From contig NC_090188.1 in assembly GCF_024679245.1 (NCBI RefSeq), positions 36,858,992-36,922,991 of the forward strand: DNA of 64,000 nucleotides. Direction: 5' to 3'. Positions 19,210 to 31,636 of the stretch are shown here, piece by piece. How positions within the stretch are numbered: position 1 is the stretch's first letter; each line of letters begins with the position of its first letter. The notes below the pieces were generated by a model. The model was not told the DNA's origin, ran no database searches, and worked only from the letters and a program-made list of their open reading frames with translations. Both the position numbers and the translations under genes were made by a program. The DNA comes from Pseudorasbora parva. Taxonomy: Eukaryota > Chordata > Actinopteri > Cypriniformes > Gobionidae.

Positions 19210-19570
19210 GTCTTACAGTGACAGCAGCCTAATGTATTTTCTGCTAAATTATGAGATGATCTATATGGCAGTTTTCCCCATGGTGTCAATGTCAAAATTG
19301 TGGCCAGAGAAAATGTGGCTAGTAACTTTGGAAAACCAATGGCCACAGTGGCTGGTGAGCAAAAGCATTAATGTCAAGCCTTGGTCATAATAGTGAAAAC
19401 AAATAAGACAATTACAACTTGTGTTTCATACTGAGATTTTTGTCTTTTTTCTATTAAAATATTTTCTCGTAACATACAACAATAAGTGTAATTTATCGGT
19501 TTTTGGCTCTATCAGAACACTGCATCTCGATCGGTTGGACCAATGGCGTGAGTTTGAGGCGGGACTGACG
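19210..19570. other. Intergenic, nothing recognised
   Basis: Moderately AT-rich sequence without repeats or exon-like frames. Confidence 0.4.
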
Positions 19571-20521
19571 GTTACACTTTATTTCGACGGTTACACTTGC
19601 ACAAATGTTTGTGATGGTTAAACTTTACACGGTATGTCCACTTTAGACATAATACTAACTATAAAACTTTGCAACTACATGTCACCTACTCTCATTAGTA
19701 GATTGTAGTAGACTGTTAGGTTAGGATTAGGGTTCAGGGGTGCATTTCCCGAACAACGATGTTACTCACTGCCATACTGCCATATGATGCATCTTACGTA
19801 CTAGAGCACGTCCGCACATGCGCACTCTTCAAAAGAGGTGCTTTAAATCTCTTGACAAACTAGAAGACATAAATTACATTTGTATGTATCCAAAATAAAA
19901 GATATGTCAGCTTTCTTAGTCAGCGGTTTGTGTGAGAAAACGAACAGTAATTATATCGTTTTTACCTCTTGTACACCACTACGTCCGACTGATCCGAGGG
20001 CGCATGCGTTTTTCCTGTGGTGTACAAGAGGTAAAAACGATATAAATACTGTTGGTTTTCTCACACAAACCGCTCGTTTCGTGTCTTAGGCCATCAGTGT
20101 GTACTTACGATGGGGGATTGTTTCATTTGGACTTCTCTGTGTATGCTCTTTGAGGTGGTGACCATAGACCTGCATTATGTGAGGCACAGACAAGAACGGT
20201 TTGACCTAAAATGATCAAAATTGAAACTACTGAGGAAACAAATACTTCTACATCTCGGATGCCTATGAGGTAAGCTAAAACATATCAAAATTTTATTTCA
20301 AAGTGAACTATCCCCCATGTCATGCAAACAAGAACCAATGCTTCTAACCACAGGTCATAGATCTGTTGAACTATGACCGGCTCGTTGAACTGTGTTGCTA
20401 ACGACGTAACTTGCGACCATAGTTGGCTAACGATGCTTTTGGGAAACGCACCCCAGGTTAGTAGAATAAGTTGAAAAAAGCTACTTATAGTCTGTGGGGG
20501 AGCATCAAAATAAAGTGTTAA
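19571..20521. mobile_element. Outer inverted-repeat element interrupted by a second element
   Basis: The left end GTTACACTTTATTTCGA is the approximate inverse of TCAAAATAAAGTGTTAAC at the right end. Blocks near the breakpoints also pair (CAACTACATGTC with GACATGTAGTCG, and TAGTAGACTGTTAGG with its counterpart). The insertion 19737-20454 splits it. Confidence 0.7.
19737..20454. mobile_element. Nested 718-bp inverted-repeat element, GGGGTGCRTTTCCC ends
   Basis: The left end GGGGTGCATTTCCCG is mirrored by GGGAAACGCACCCC. A second inner inverted repeat pairs 19918-19979 with 20017-20074 (AGCGGTTTGTGTGAGAAAAC with its complement, and CCTCTTGTACACCAC with its complement). It is a non-autonomous DNA transposon with no coding frame. 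Confidence 0.8.
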
Positions 20522-20608
20522 CATTGAGGTGACAGTCTACTAATACTCTGAGAGCTACTTGACATGTAGTCGCAAAGTTAGAAGAATATCTAGTGGACTA
20601 TCAAAATA

Positions 20609-20715
<107 letters not shown>

Positions 20716-20859
20716 CATGTATGATGTGTTTGATGTATGTCCATTTTACAAGCATAACTCAGATGTTAACTCTGCAAAGTCCTAAGATGTTTCTCAGACA
20801 GAAAATACATCTTCCGTTGTTTCATTTGCTGCTTCTTTCATCCAAACACCTGGCCGGGT

Positions 20860-21280
20860 GAATTACTTTGCGCTGGCGTCCTTGTGCCTTACTAATTGAA
20901 CTGTAAACCCGTGTGCAGATCCATTCATTTTCCCCCATGGCTCCCAGCGGCTGATTTATCTCCACTGATGGCGGTGTGCATCAGCTAAAAGCAATCCTGT
21001 AAATCATAGGCCTCTCCCTCGCTGCTTTCATCACTTCATTAATTTAAGATATCATTACGGCCGCTGGTGACATAACTCTGAACAATGGTACACGCTTAAG
21101 ATATTAATCTGCACGCTGCAACAAAGAGCCTCTCTGTCTCTGGCTGATTTAGCCACTGCTTATTTTACGCCGCTGATTTACATTGGGTCGGTAAGCCGTG
21201 CTGATTTGGCTTCTGTCACTGAAAGATAACAAGCTGTCAGAGTTTTACACCCCTATAGTGATTGCGTGGCTTTTACAAGA
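20860..21280. other. Single-copy block, candidate conserved non-coding element
   Basis: Balanced composition, no repeats, stop codons in all frames. It contains several homeodomain-type cores (CTTCATTAATTTAA, GATATTAATCTG) and GCTGATTTAC/GCTGATTTGGC repeats. This texture, in an upstream desert of meis1, is typical of conserved enhancers, but conservation cannot be seen from one sequence. Confidence 0.35.
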
Positions 21281-21289
21281 AGGTTGTTA

Positions 21290-21625
21290 TGGGTGTGAGC
21301 TAGCCGTGTCTCTCATCTGTGACTTTGTTGACTTTGTTGATTAAAAAAAGAATGCACGATACTGCACAAATTTTTGAGACTGATAAAAAAAATTAAATGC
21401 AATATTATATTTTAAGTTGACGTGTTAGCAATTTTGTTGTATGAGTAGGTTTATTTTGAAATGTCTGTATAATTTTCATTATTATTTTAAATGTATTAGT
21501 TGTCGTTTATTTAGCTGTAATAATTTTAGTATTTAATGAAAATAAAAGAAAAATAAATGTTGACCTGGAACGAAACGAACCCTGATTTTATAATTAAGTC
21601 GATTAAAACATAGCGTCCATTATGT
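21290..21625. other. AT-rich intergenic, nothing recognised
   Basis: No repeat boundaries, exons or RNA genes seen. Confidence 0.4.
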
Positions 21626-21631
21626 TGGCCA

Positions 21632-22000
21632 TTATTTGCCAGTCAATACGGTGTAGCCATAACCGCCCGAGAGCAGCCGTTGATCTTTAGCGTCGGAGAC
21701 AGTGTTCATAAACACACCCCAGCAGTCTCTCAGAGTTTGAGTCTGTGACAACAAAAATACACATTTGAAGTCATTTTGAAATTTGGGGCTCCTACCAAAA
21801 TAGCGGGGGGAGTTCAAAATCACAGGACGGAGCATAAACATTTTAGAGACTGACCCCTGACCCTTTGGTGTTGGCGTAATTCCTGGTGTAGGTGGGGGCC
21901 CTGGAGCCGCAGTGAGGGCCGTTTCTGTCTCCATGGGCAGGAGTTCCCAGACCAGCATCCCTGCAACACGAGATCCCTTGATAAAGACTCGTACCTGCAT
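21632..22000 (-). other. Unidentified open stretch with exon-like signals
   Basis: A 122-codon minus-strand frame is open here in GC-richer sequence than its surroundings. In another minus frame, an acceptor-like TTGCAG precedes 21960 and donor-like GT sites follow 21862 or 21855, leaving a ~100-bp open segment. Neither reading resembles a protein I know. It could be an exon of an unknown gene, a transposon fragment or chance. Confidence 0.15.
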
Positions 22001-22460
22001 TTACGGCACAGTAAAACTACACTCTTGTTGTTCTGTCACTTTACAGCACCATAATTACCCTTGAACAACACATGGTTTCATTTATTTATCCAGTGACAAT
22101 AAAAGCAGAAAGACAGACACTAGGCTTTAGGCAGAAGATGGCTATACAGTATGTGTTATGTGCATTAAATATATAATACACTATATCATTCAAATAACTA
22201 TACTGCAAGATACATATTTTATATTTACTTTGCGTTAGACTGGTAATTAGATGAATGTACCGGTACTTTTAAGGAAGGTATAATTAACTTAATCAAATAA
22301 GCTTAGTGAACTTAAAAAAAATTACTTGGCACAACTTCGACCAATGAATGTAAGTAAATTTAAAAATGCTTTGTAGCTGGTTGCCTCATATTTTAGGTTA
22401 ACTGAATGTTTTGCTTTAGTTAAATGCTACATACTGTATATATATTTTTACAGTGTAGTT
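22001..22460. other. AT-rich intergenic, nothing recognised
   Basis: No gene. The end (TTTTTACAGTGTAG near 22446-22459) looks like the terminus of a CACTGTAAAA-type MITE separated from its partner by the following TA array. Confidence 0.4.
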
Positions 22461-22465
22461 AAGTG

Positions 22466-22466
<1 letters not shown>

Positions 22467-22560
<94 letters not shown>
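22467..22560. repeat. (TA)n microsatellite
   Basis: About 94 bp of pure TA, directly abutting a CACTGTAAAA terminus. Confidence 0.98.
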
Positions 22561-22563
<3 letters not shown>

Positions 22564-22890
22564 TGTAAAACATTTTGGTTGTTTTTTGTTGGTTTAACTT
22601 GTTGGTTAAGTAAGTAACCTGGTTGCCTTAAAATTTTGAGTTTATTGAAATTAAAAATTTGAGTTGATACAATGAAGGAAATTTGTTTAATAAATAGAAA
22701 CTCAAAATATTTTTGTATCTGAACCACATTAAAAAAAAAAGATAAATCATGAAAATAGCACTATTTGGCATGTTACACTGCATCATCAGAAATAAAACAC
22801 ACACAATTACCCCAATATACTTACAAAATCTTTTAATAATATTTTAATAAAGGTTGTCGAATCTCAAAAAATGTATATTAACTCAAAATA
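22561..22890 (-). mobile_element. Truncated CACTGTAAAA MITE (inverted copy of the one at 37195-37588)
   Basis: From CACTGTAAAA through GGTTTAACTTGTTGG, AACCTGGTTGCCTTAAAATT and TTTGAGTTGATACAATGAAG it matches the reverse complement of 37195-37588. The far end is degraded near 22890. Confidence 0.8.
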
Positions 22891-24120
22891 TAACAGCCAA
22901 TGACATATTAATGCCTTATTCTGCATGACCATATTCTAGATCCCTATCTTACTAACTTTTAATAAGCAGTAATTAGGAGTTTATTGAGGTAAAAGTCATA
23001 GTTTATAGCCAGTTAATAGTGAGAATTAGACCCTAAACTAAAACGTGACTGAATTTCTGTTTGCCTTTCTTTACTTTTTAACTTCAAACTAACAGAAAGA
23101 ACTCATTGTAATATCTTAATACTAAAATGCTATCAGTCTTCTTTCTTGAATTTATTTCTATGTTGAATTTGAATAGATTTTCTATAGGTACCTTTACACT
23201 GCATAGGAAGCACAGATGAGGAGTTGAAAATGTGTTCAATTGTCAATGAAAGCAAAAAAAAAAAAAAAGAATTTTCTTGACTCTCACGAGCGTGACGGAA
23301 GACAAAACATCGTAAATATATAGAGATCAAGAAGTTCTTCACTTACCAGTCAATGGCGTATCTGTTTAGGTTACTTATTTATCATTCATTTTTTTTCTTC
23401 AGCTCCTGATAAGGGACACATAAACTAGCAGGCTACCTTAACATGTTTACAAAGTTTGTCTGAGCCTAATTAAGCCACATTTAGTTGAGTAGGGTGGGTA
23501 ACTGCCAAAAGCACTCGAGTTCACCAGAGCAGACCCAACTCTCTCCACAACAGCTTGGCTAACAAACCCCAGAAAGACACTATGTAAACACTTTCCTCCA
23601 GTGCACGCTCTCCAGAATCAAATGGTTTGAACTATTTGAGCAATGCTCTCTTAACGGTTTAATATGCCAGACAACTATGCCTGAAAAGTGTGTTTAGGAA
23701 CAGCTGTCCTCAAACACAACTGGGGAAAATCCATGCTGGCAGATGTCATGTTTCTATAAAGCTTGCTCGAAAAAAAGGATGTGACCACATATTCAAGTTT
23801 AGACAGGATGGCAGGTTTAAGTCGTTGAAAAGCACATATTGATCAAGCAACAATCTGAATATCAGAGTGGAGCTGAGTGATGGTGGTTTCCACAAAATAA
23901 AGACCCTTATAAACAAAAGCCAAAGTTATTTTCATTCTTTGATTAGGGGTAAAAAGAAGCTCAAAAGACCTTTGCAGCAGTATACTGTTTGCAAACATCC
24001 TGATGGTGTAAGTATATGGAAATATATGCACTTTGTTAGCTCAATAACAAAAAAGTAAAATGACAGCATTGAGAAAGTAACATTTATGAAAACATCTGAT
24101 GATAGCAATGGGGATATGTT
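22891..24120. other. Intergenic with dispersed repeat fragments
   Basis: The part 22895-23045 resembles a common fish dispersed repeat (ATTCTGCATGACC...CTTACTAACTTTTAATAAG...). The remainder is single-copy with a short poly(A) near 23254. No genes recognised. Confidence 0.4.
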
Positions 24121-24130
24121 TGTGTAGGAA

Positions 24131-24765
24131 TGAAGCCAGTAAGAGCTGTGCGTTTGAACCTCAGTGGCGCACTAGCGACTGACTCTAGCGGCTGCGGCTC
24201 CAACGCCGGATACCACATTTTGAACCCTGCTGGAAGTAGCTTGAAGCTTGAAGTTAACGGATGTAGTGTGTTCGGTCTTTAGCCTTCTTGTTAGCATGCC
24301 CGCCTCCCACGGTCGAAGACCACGATTCCAATCCTGCTCGAAGCAGGCCGAGTAGGACCGGTTACATTTGGTGCCGTGACCCGGATGGGTGTGAGGTTTA
24401 TGGGCGCATGGGGAGTCTAGGGCATAGGCCAGTAAGAGCTGTGCGTGTGAACTCTTCCGGCCTCAAGTGGTGCACTAGCGACTAACATTAGAGGTTGTGG
24501 TATTTAGACTCCTTGTTAGCATGCCCGACTCCCATGGTTGAAGACCATGATTCGAATCGTGCTCGAAGCAGGTCGAGTAGGACCTGGACATTTGGTGCCG
24601 TGACCCGGATGGGTGTGAGGTGTATGGCTGTGTGGGTAGTCTAAGGCATAGGCCAATAAGAGCTGTGCATGTAAACCTCACTCCTCCGACCTCAAGTGAT
24701 GCACTAGTGACTAACATTAGAGGTTGTGGTATTTACTCCTTGTTAGCACGCCCGAATTCTAAATG
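24131..24765 (+). repeat. Tandem tRNA-Gly-like repeat, ~226-bp unit
   Basis: GTTAGCATGCCCG-like sequence recurs at 24290, 24515 and 24742 (periods 225 and 227). Two units carry CTCCCA(C/T)GGT and GAAGACCA(C/T)GATTC, resembling the anticodon arm and T-loop/B-box of tRNA-Gly(CCC), and also TTTGGTGCCGTGACCCGGAT. GTAAGAGCTGTGCG and GCACTAGYGACT also recur per unit. Cloverleaf pairing is poor, so this is a SINE-like tandem repeat, not a tRNA gene. Confidence 0.65.
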
Positions 24766-24769
24766 ATCT

Positions 24770-25330
24770 TGTTTGAAATTATTGTGCTCTTTGATTCCGC
24801 CAGTGAAAATGAGTGGTGCTCTCCCCCCTTTCCACCCACTTCCCACCCGTGTAGACCCATGAGCAGGAGTGAATAGAGGAGAAGAGGGGAAGATTCATTA
24901 ACAGCACTCCATTAAATTTTGGGGGTGGACTGATCTTGAAGGACCGGGGTCGCAAAATGGGAGAGGGGCACTTTTGGATGCTCTTGACTAAAACTTAACC
25001 ATGTCTATTTGGGCTCTACAAAGGCCATTTTAGGGAAAGCTGGACTCTGACTCCACGACTTCAGATTAGGTGGAGTGATAGGATTAGTCCTTAATGACTC
25101 GGACTTTGAAGACAAAGAGAGCCTCAGCAAAGAGGCTTAGATATGGAAGAATTAACAGAGCTCCACCAGCGCCCTCCTCTCTCACTCTCTCTCATCCTTT
25201 CTCTTCTCCTGACTCTCTGTTTGCTCTGCAGTGCAGGTAGAGGTCATAGAGGGCACAGGGTGACTGCACAAAGCAGTGGTCTGTTTCAAAGCAGCTGTGA
25301 GCATGTCCACTAAATACTACACACTAAAGC
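24770..25330. other. Single-copy block, candidate conserved non-coding element
   Basis: Balanced, repeat-free sequence with several purine-rich and homeodomain-core stretches (TTCATTAACAG, CCATTAAATT). No exon seen. Confidence 0.3.
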
Positions 25331-25720
25331 TCCAGAAACATTTACAGATGGGCCTGCGCTAATAAATGCAAGCAGTCGAACTCCACTGCATGCCTCAAAT
25401 GTTGCACTGTGAAAGTCATGTCCTTTACATACAGAGGCCCAAGTATTTGGACTTCACAAAGGGATGTTTGTTGTCTTGTATTTTATTTTATTTTTAGAAA
25501 ATAATAGAAAATAGATAATACCGATCGTCAAACATTAAAGTCAATCATGTATCTAGAAAACAAAGAATCCAAGGCACTTCTTCTGGTTCAAAAAATGTTA
25601 ACCGTTTTTAACAAATTTGAAACCCAACCAAAGAGCACCTTCTGGGATTACTAAAAGGAGATCCTTCCAGCAAGTAGTGCCCCAATGTGTTTTTCTTGGT
25701 CTGTTATAGGCAAACATGTC
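25331..25720. other. Intergenic, nothing recognised
   Basis: AT-rich and single-copy as far as I can judge. Confidence 0.35.
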
Positions 25721-25724
25721 GATA

Positions 25725-25953
25725 CACTGTCAGAACAAAAGGTACATTGCTGTCACTGTGGCGGTACCCTAAGGTACAAAACCAAAAAGTTACTAATATG
25801 TATCTTTAAGGTATTACTATGTTCCTGAAAGGTACTAATTCACACTCTTAAAGAACTGATATGTACCTTTTAAGGTTCTAATATGTACCATTTAGGGGTA
25901 AGTAAGGTACAAAGATGTGCCTTTTCAGAACTGTAGCTTTTTTTCTGAGAGTG
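25725..25953. mobile_element. MITE with CACTGTCAGAA / TTCTGAGAGTG ends
   Basis: The terminal inverted repeats enclose GGTAC-rich interior arms (AAAAGGTACATTG, GGTACTAAT, ATGTACCTTTTAAGG, ATGTACCATTTAGGG). There is no coding frame. Confidence 0.8.
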
Positions 25954-26183
25954 TAGTTCATGTGATTCCCTACACAAAGTGACTTTGTATATCCTAAAAA
26001 TAATCAAAACACCGGGTGATTCAAAGACATTGCAAAAATGACTCAAAAGACTTTGTTAGCAGATGCCACGTGATCCAGGCCACAAAAAAATAAAATAAAA
26101 TAAAAACTTTGGATTTAAATATGCAAATGCATAACAGTGTATGACTGGATATTTATTGCAGTGATTTTTATGTTTCATACACT

Positions 26184-26540
26184 CTTAACTCTTTCCCCTG
26201 CAGTGTTTTTTTTTTTTTTTAAGTTGCCGTCGCCAGGGTTTTTAATCATTTTCTCAAACATGTAATGGCCCATAGAATATTTTGTTGTATGAACATCTGT
26301 GCATACAATATCAAAAGAGTAGACCCTCTGCTTTAAAACACACACAAATACACACATAATGTTGATGATCATGTTATTTTACATATGCATCTGCTTACAT
26401 ATGATCGCTTGTTTTACTGCGTCTTCCTCGCGTGTGTTTTGATCAGATTCTGTACTCATTCAGAAGATGCGTAATAGCGCTATGAACAGTGAAAACACGG
26501 AAACCCCAAAAATTCTGTGTTTGGCGGGGAAAGAGTTAAG
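26184..26540. mobile_element. MITE with CTTAACTCTTTCCCC ends
   Basis: The left end CTTAACTCTTTCCCC and right end GGGGAAAGAGTTAAG are perfect inverses 357 bp apart. The interior is non-coding and includes a T16 tract. Confidence 0.85.
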
Positions 26541-26544
26541 CATT

Positions 26545-27698
26545 TTCCTATTTAAATCCTATTAAAAATATTTGGCCAGGCAGTGGATTTTAACGTAATG
26601 TCATTCAGACAGTGTTCAACACATCTAGAAGTTCAGCATAATCCCAACAGTTATTTTTTGTATTGCTCCAGATTGTGATGTTTAAAATCCTCAGAAATTC
26701 CACAGATTATCTCACAACCAATTCGTAGGTGTTTGTACGAATTTGTACGATTTGTCTACACTGCAGTGAAGGGTAGGTTTTAGGGGCAGGGTTAGGTCAT
26801 TTGTAAGAAATCATATGAATTGACAAACTCGTGAAATACGTACAATTTAGCAAATATCTTATGAATTTGTACAACCTCATAATTACAGTATGAATCCCAA
26901 TTAGCCACCACGTAAAGTACGTACACATTGTTGAGATTAGGTCGGAAATTATTCAAGGGAATGTGTATCAATCAATCTTTTATAAAAATCTACAAAATAT
27001 TTGATAAACTATATCATATTTTTCTTTTCTCATAAATGTCAAGTAATGTTTCTAAAATGACCGAACTTTAGTACTGTTAATAAAAAAGTATCTTTAAAAA
27101 TAAAATAAAAATAAAAACGTTTTTTCTCCCCACTTGGTTTAAGCATTTACTTCAGGTTAATTTATCTTGTTTTACGGACCTTTGGATATGTTGTTGTTGT
27201 TGTACAAGACAAACATAGTCATTTAGGGGGAAAAAATCATGCAGCTAATTTAACAAACTGTGTCATGTTTAAATCTATTCCGCAGAACTGAGCAGATTTT
27301 CCACCCCAAACGACAGACAATGCCAGGGGAAAAAAACCTTAGCGAATAGTCATTGTGATAGTGATTTTTCCTAAGAAAGGTGTGAGTGTATCTTATGATA
27401 GTGTACCTCATCATTTACCACTTTATTTCATTTTGTCAGACTATAGCCAAGATTAGTTATTGATTACTGAGCTTTTAAATTATTCTAAAGCAAAAGCCAA
27501 AGAGCACGGTCATTATGGATCCACTATTGACATGCCCAGTATTTCATTCCATTTTCTTGGCCATGAAGCCATCAAGTAGAAATGATCAAATAATAAGATG
27601 GACGACTGTTTTATGACTTCTGCACACTGTCATTAGCTTTTGCATTCATGAAAGTAAATAATAAACGCAGTAAATGTCCCCTATTTCAAGCTAACTTT
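26545..27698. other. Intergenic with a TACGAATT-type repeat fragment
   Basis: The part 26700-26945 resembles a common fish repeat (TTTGTACGAATTTGTACGA, AGGTTTTAGGGGCAGGGTTAG, TTAGCCACCACGTAAAGTAC). The rest is AT-rich with nothing recognised. Confidence 0.45.
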
Positions 27699-28419
27699 CA
27701 CTGTAAACCCTAATGCTCGAAATAATTAATTGGTTTCAGTAGAGCCAACATAAAATTAAACAAATGAACTTTTATAGAACTTTATTTTTCTTTTGAGTTC
27801 TCAAAACTGACACATAAGTTTGAATTGTTTCATTGTTTTGAGCATTATGAACTTGTTTCTTTTCATTTAGACTAATTTAAATGTACCCAAAACTGGGCTG
27901 GGATTTCTATTCCCCAGCATGCTTTGCCATGACAGTCAAACGGGACAGTTTAAGTCAAAATAAAGTGTCTTTTTTAAGTTTTCTGTGCAAGATTAACGTT
28001 AAGTGGGAGATTTAGTAGGGTTTAATGTTTTGTTATGCTAGTTTAACAGAGTTTCTGTTATGTTGTTTTATGTAGTGTTGCCATCATGGTGTGGAGTGGA
28101 GCACGAGCTTAGTTTATTAACAGATTAATGTTCAATGTATTATATTACTGTCCCAATTTAGCAAGTGTTATGCTATACTAATGCTACCAAAGCACTGTGT
28201 AACCAACTAGCAAGGTGACATTTATTGAATAACGGTAGCTTGAAACTAGTCTTTTCACTATACAAATTTGAGATTACATGACATTTTTAAGTTAAATGTG
28301 TGAATTAGCTTACTCAAATATATCAAGTACAGAGCAATTAAAATCTGCACGTTCTGCTTACTTTAATTTTAAATGTCTTAACTCAAAAAATTTGAGGCAT
28401 CTGATTGGTTTTTACAGTG
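27699..28419. mobile_element. 721-bp CACTA-like non-autonomous element
   Basis: It starts CACTGTAAAC and ends GGTTTTTACAGTG. The interior contains TTCCCCAGCATGCTTTGCC, a block also seen diverged at 42685-42710, so the two are related. There is no transposase frame. Confidence 0.7.
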
Positions 28420-28890
28420 TTGGTATCGTGTTGGTGATATCTGCATTTTTTTTTTTTCTTTTAACGCGTTGGCTTTTTTTGTCAAGATAACCGTTTTCGT
28501 ATTTTTTTGTGGTATTATTCACACAATTTATTTTTTTGTCACAACAACTCCCATCTAGAAACTACATGGCAAGCACGAATAACATTTTGAGCCAACAAAA
28601 CGGCATGTGCGCTTATCAGATTGGTTTTGCCTGCTTAATAGGGCAAAAGGCAGCAGGGCTGGGTCAACACTGGGGGTTTAGTACCCAAAGTGGCAGAGAG
28701 CCTCGGGTGAGTTTATCAAAGTGTAAAATGCTTAAACCAGCAGGGCAACACAATCCTTGGTGCTTAGCGTATAAATCACCATATATTCTTATTTACAGGG
28801 CTGCAGCTAAGCCCTTGTTATGAGTAAATACATCCGCTGGCAGTGATTGTATCAGGGTTCATGGGAGAATTAGACAGCAAAAGAAAGTGG
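28420..28890. other. Intergenic, single-copy block
   Basis: 28560-28860 is balanced and repeat-free and could be a conserved element. No gene seen. Confidence 0.3.
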
Positions 28891-28892
28891 AA

Positions 28893-30340
<1,448 letters not shown>

Positions 30341-31170
30341 ACTGTTGAAGAGTAGACGGAAAAGCCTTTCTTCAAAGAAATTAACCTTTAAACGGAGAAC
30401 TTTCAAAGTATATATAATAATGCAAATATAAGTTCATTTTGAAATTCATTCAGTAATCTATTTTGATGATATCTGGATAACTACATAAATAAATTGGAAG
30501 GTTTAAAGTACGCCTTATCTAGGCATCACGTTTTCAGATGGAGTTTAAATTCTCGTTTTCAAATTCTGTCCACCTCATGTCATTCCTAAATTATATGACT
30601 CCCTGCCCTGCTCTATCCCATACCACAAAAGCTGTAGGAAAATGACCAAACCCATAACCGACTCATACACTGTATTTCAAGTCTTCTGAAGCCGTTTGTG
30701 TGAAACTAATTTTTCTTCTCAAATCTCATGTGTGCTTGTGCATATTTAAACAGGACACACGGCACCAGGTTTGACCAGGGCCGGCGTTTACGTAGGGCAG
30801 AGAGTGGCAGTTGCCATACCCTGGCGTTCAGACAAGCAGGGGAAATAAACAGCTCTTTACTTCTGTTGCTTACCGTGGCCCTGTAGTGCACAACATAACA
30901 CAATATAAAAAGCAAAAGAAACACAGTAACTTTTTGGGACTTTAGCTTATTCACTGTATCCCCAGAGTTAGATAAGTCCACACACACCGCTCTCATCTCT
31001 GTGTGTCATAACTCTGTCTGACCCACCCACCGCTAGCCTAGCTTAGCACAAAGACTGGAGGTAAACGGCTAGTTACTATCTAGAGTAGACTACTGCTCAA
31101 TAAGAGACAGAATAATGCCAGTGTTCCTATTTATACATGTTGTGATGTGTATAGTTACATTGTGCACAAA
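30341..31170. other. Intergenic, partly dispersed repeat
   Basis: 30341-30970 shows nothing recognisable. 31040-31170 reads like the flank of the inverted-repeat element that follows (GCTAGCCTAGCTTAGC and onwards). Confidence 0.35.
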
Positions 31171-31174
31171 GACC

Positions 31175-31441
31175 GATGGAAAATGAAAAGTTCAATTTTC
31201 TAGTCTGATATGGCTAGAAACTATACTCTCATTCCTGCGTAATAATCAAGGAACTTTGCTGCTGTACCATGATGCAGCCGTGCAATGATATTACGCAAAG
31301 CCTGAAAATAATCCCTAGCACACTCTCTGTGCAAGCAGGTTGCACTCATGCGGCAGCAAAGTTCCTTGATTATTACGCAGGAATGAGAGTATAGTTCCTA
31401 GCCATATCGGACTAGAAAATTGCAACTTTTCATTTTCCATC
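31175..31441. mobile_element. Fold-back DNA element with ~89-bp arms
   Basis: Arms 31175-31263 and 31353-31441 are near-perfect inverse copies (AATAATCAAGGAACTTTGCT pairs with AGCAAAGTTCCTTGATTATT, and GGAAAATGAAAAGTT with AACTTTTCATTTTCC). The loop is about 89 bp. Non-coding. Confidence 0.85.
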
Positions 31442-31636
31442 AGATTTAGTACACAATGGCTTAACTAATATGTACTAACATTTTAATCAATCATTTGGTA
31501 CACTGCACTTATTGTGTGCATACATGTTTTACATTGTACTTACATTTTTAAAAATACCTGCATTTAATTATATCTGTAATTAATTTCTAAAGTTACATAT
31601 ATAATTATACTGTTGACCATTCCCGTACACCCACCC
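31442..31636. other. Left flank of the minisatellite, dispersed-repeat-like
   Basis: CACTTATTGTGTG and TTACATTGTACTTACAT here have inverse counterparts on the right of the array (CACAATAAGTACATTG, GTACTTATTTTTTGATGTAAG). The array therefore seems to have expanded inside an older inverted-repeat element. Confidence 0.5.

Noticed and set aside
24515..24590. Functional tRNA-Gly gene
   Set aside because: Anticodon-arm and B-box similarity is present, but the acceptor and D stems do not pair, and the unit is part of a tandem repeat.
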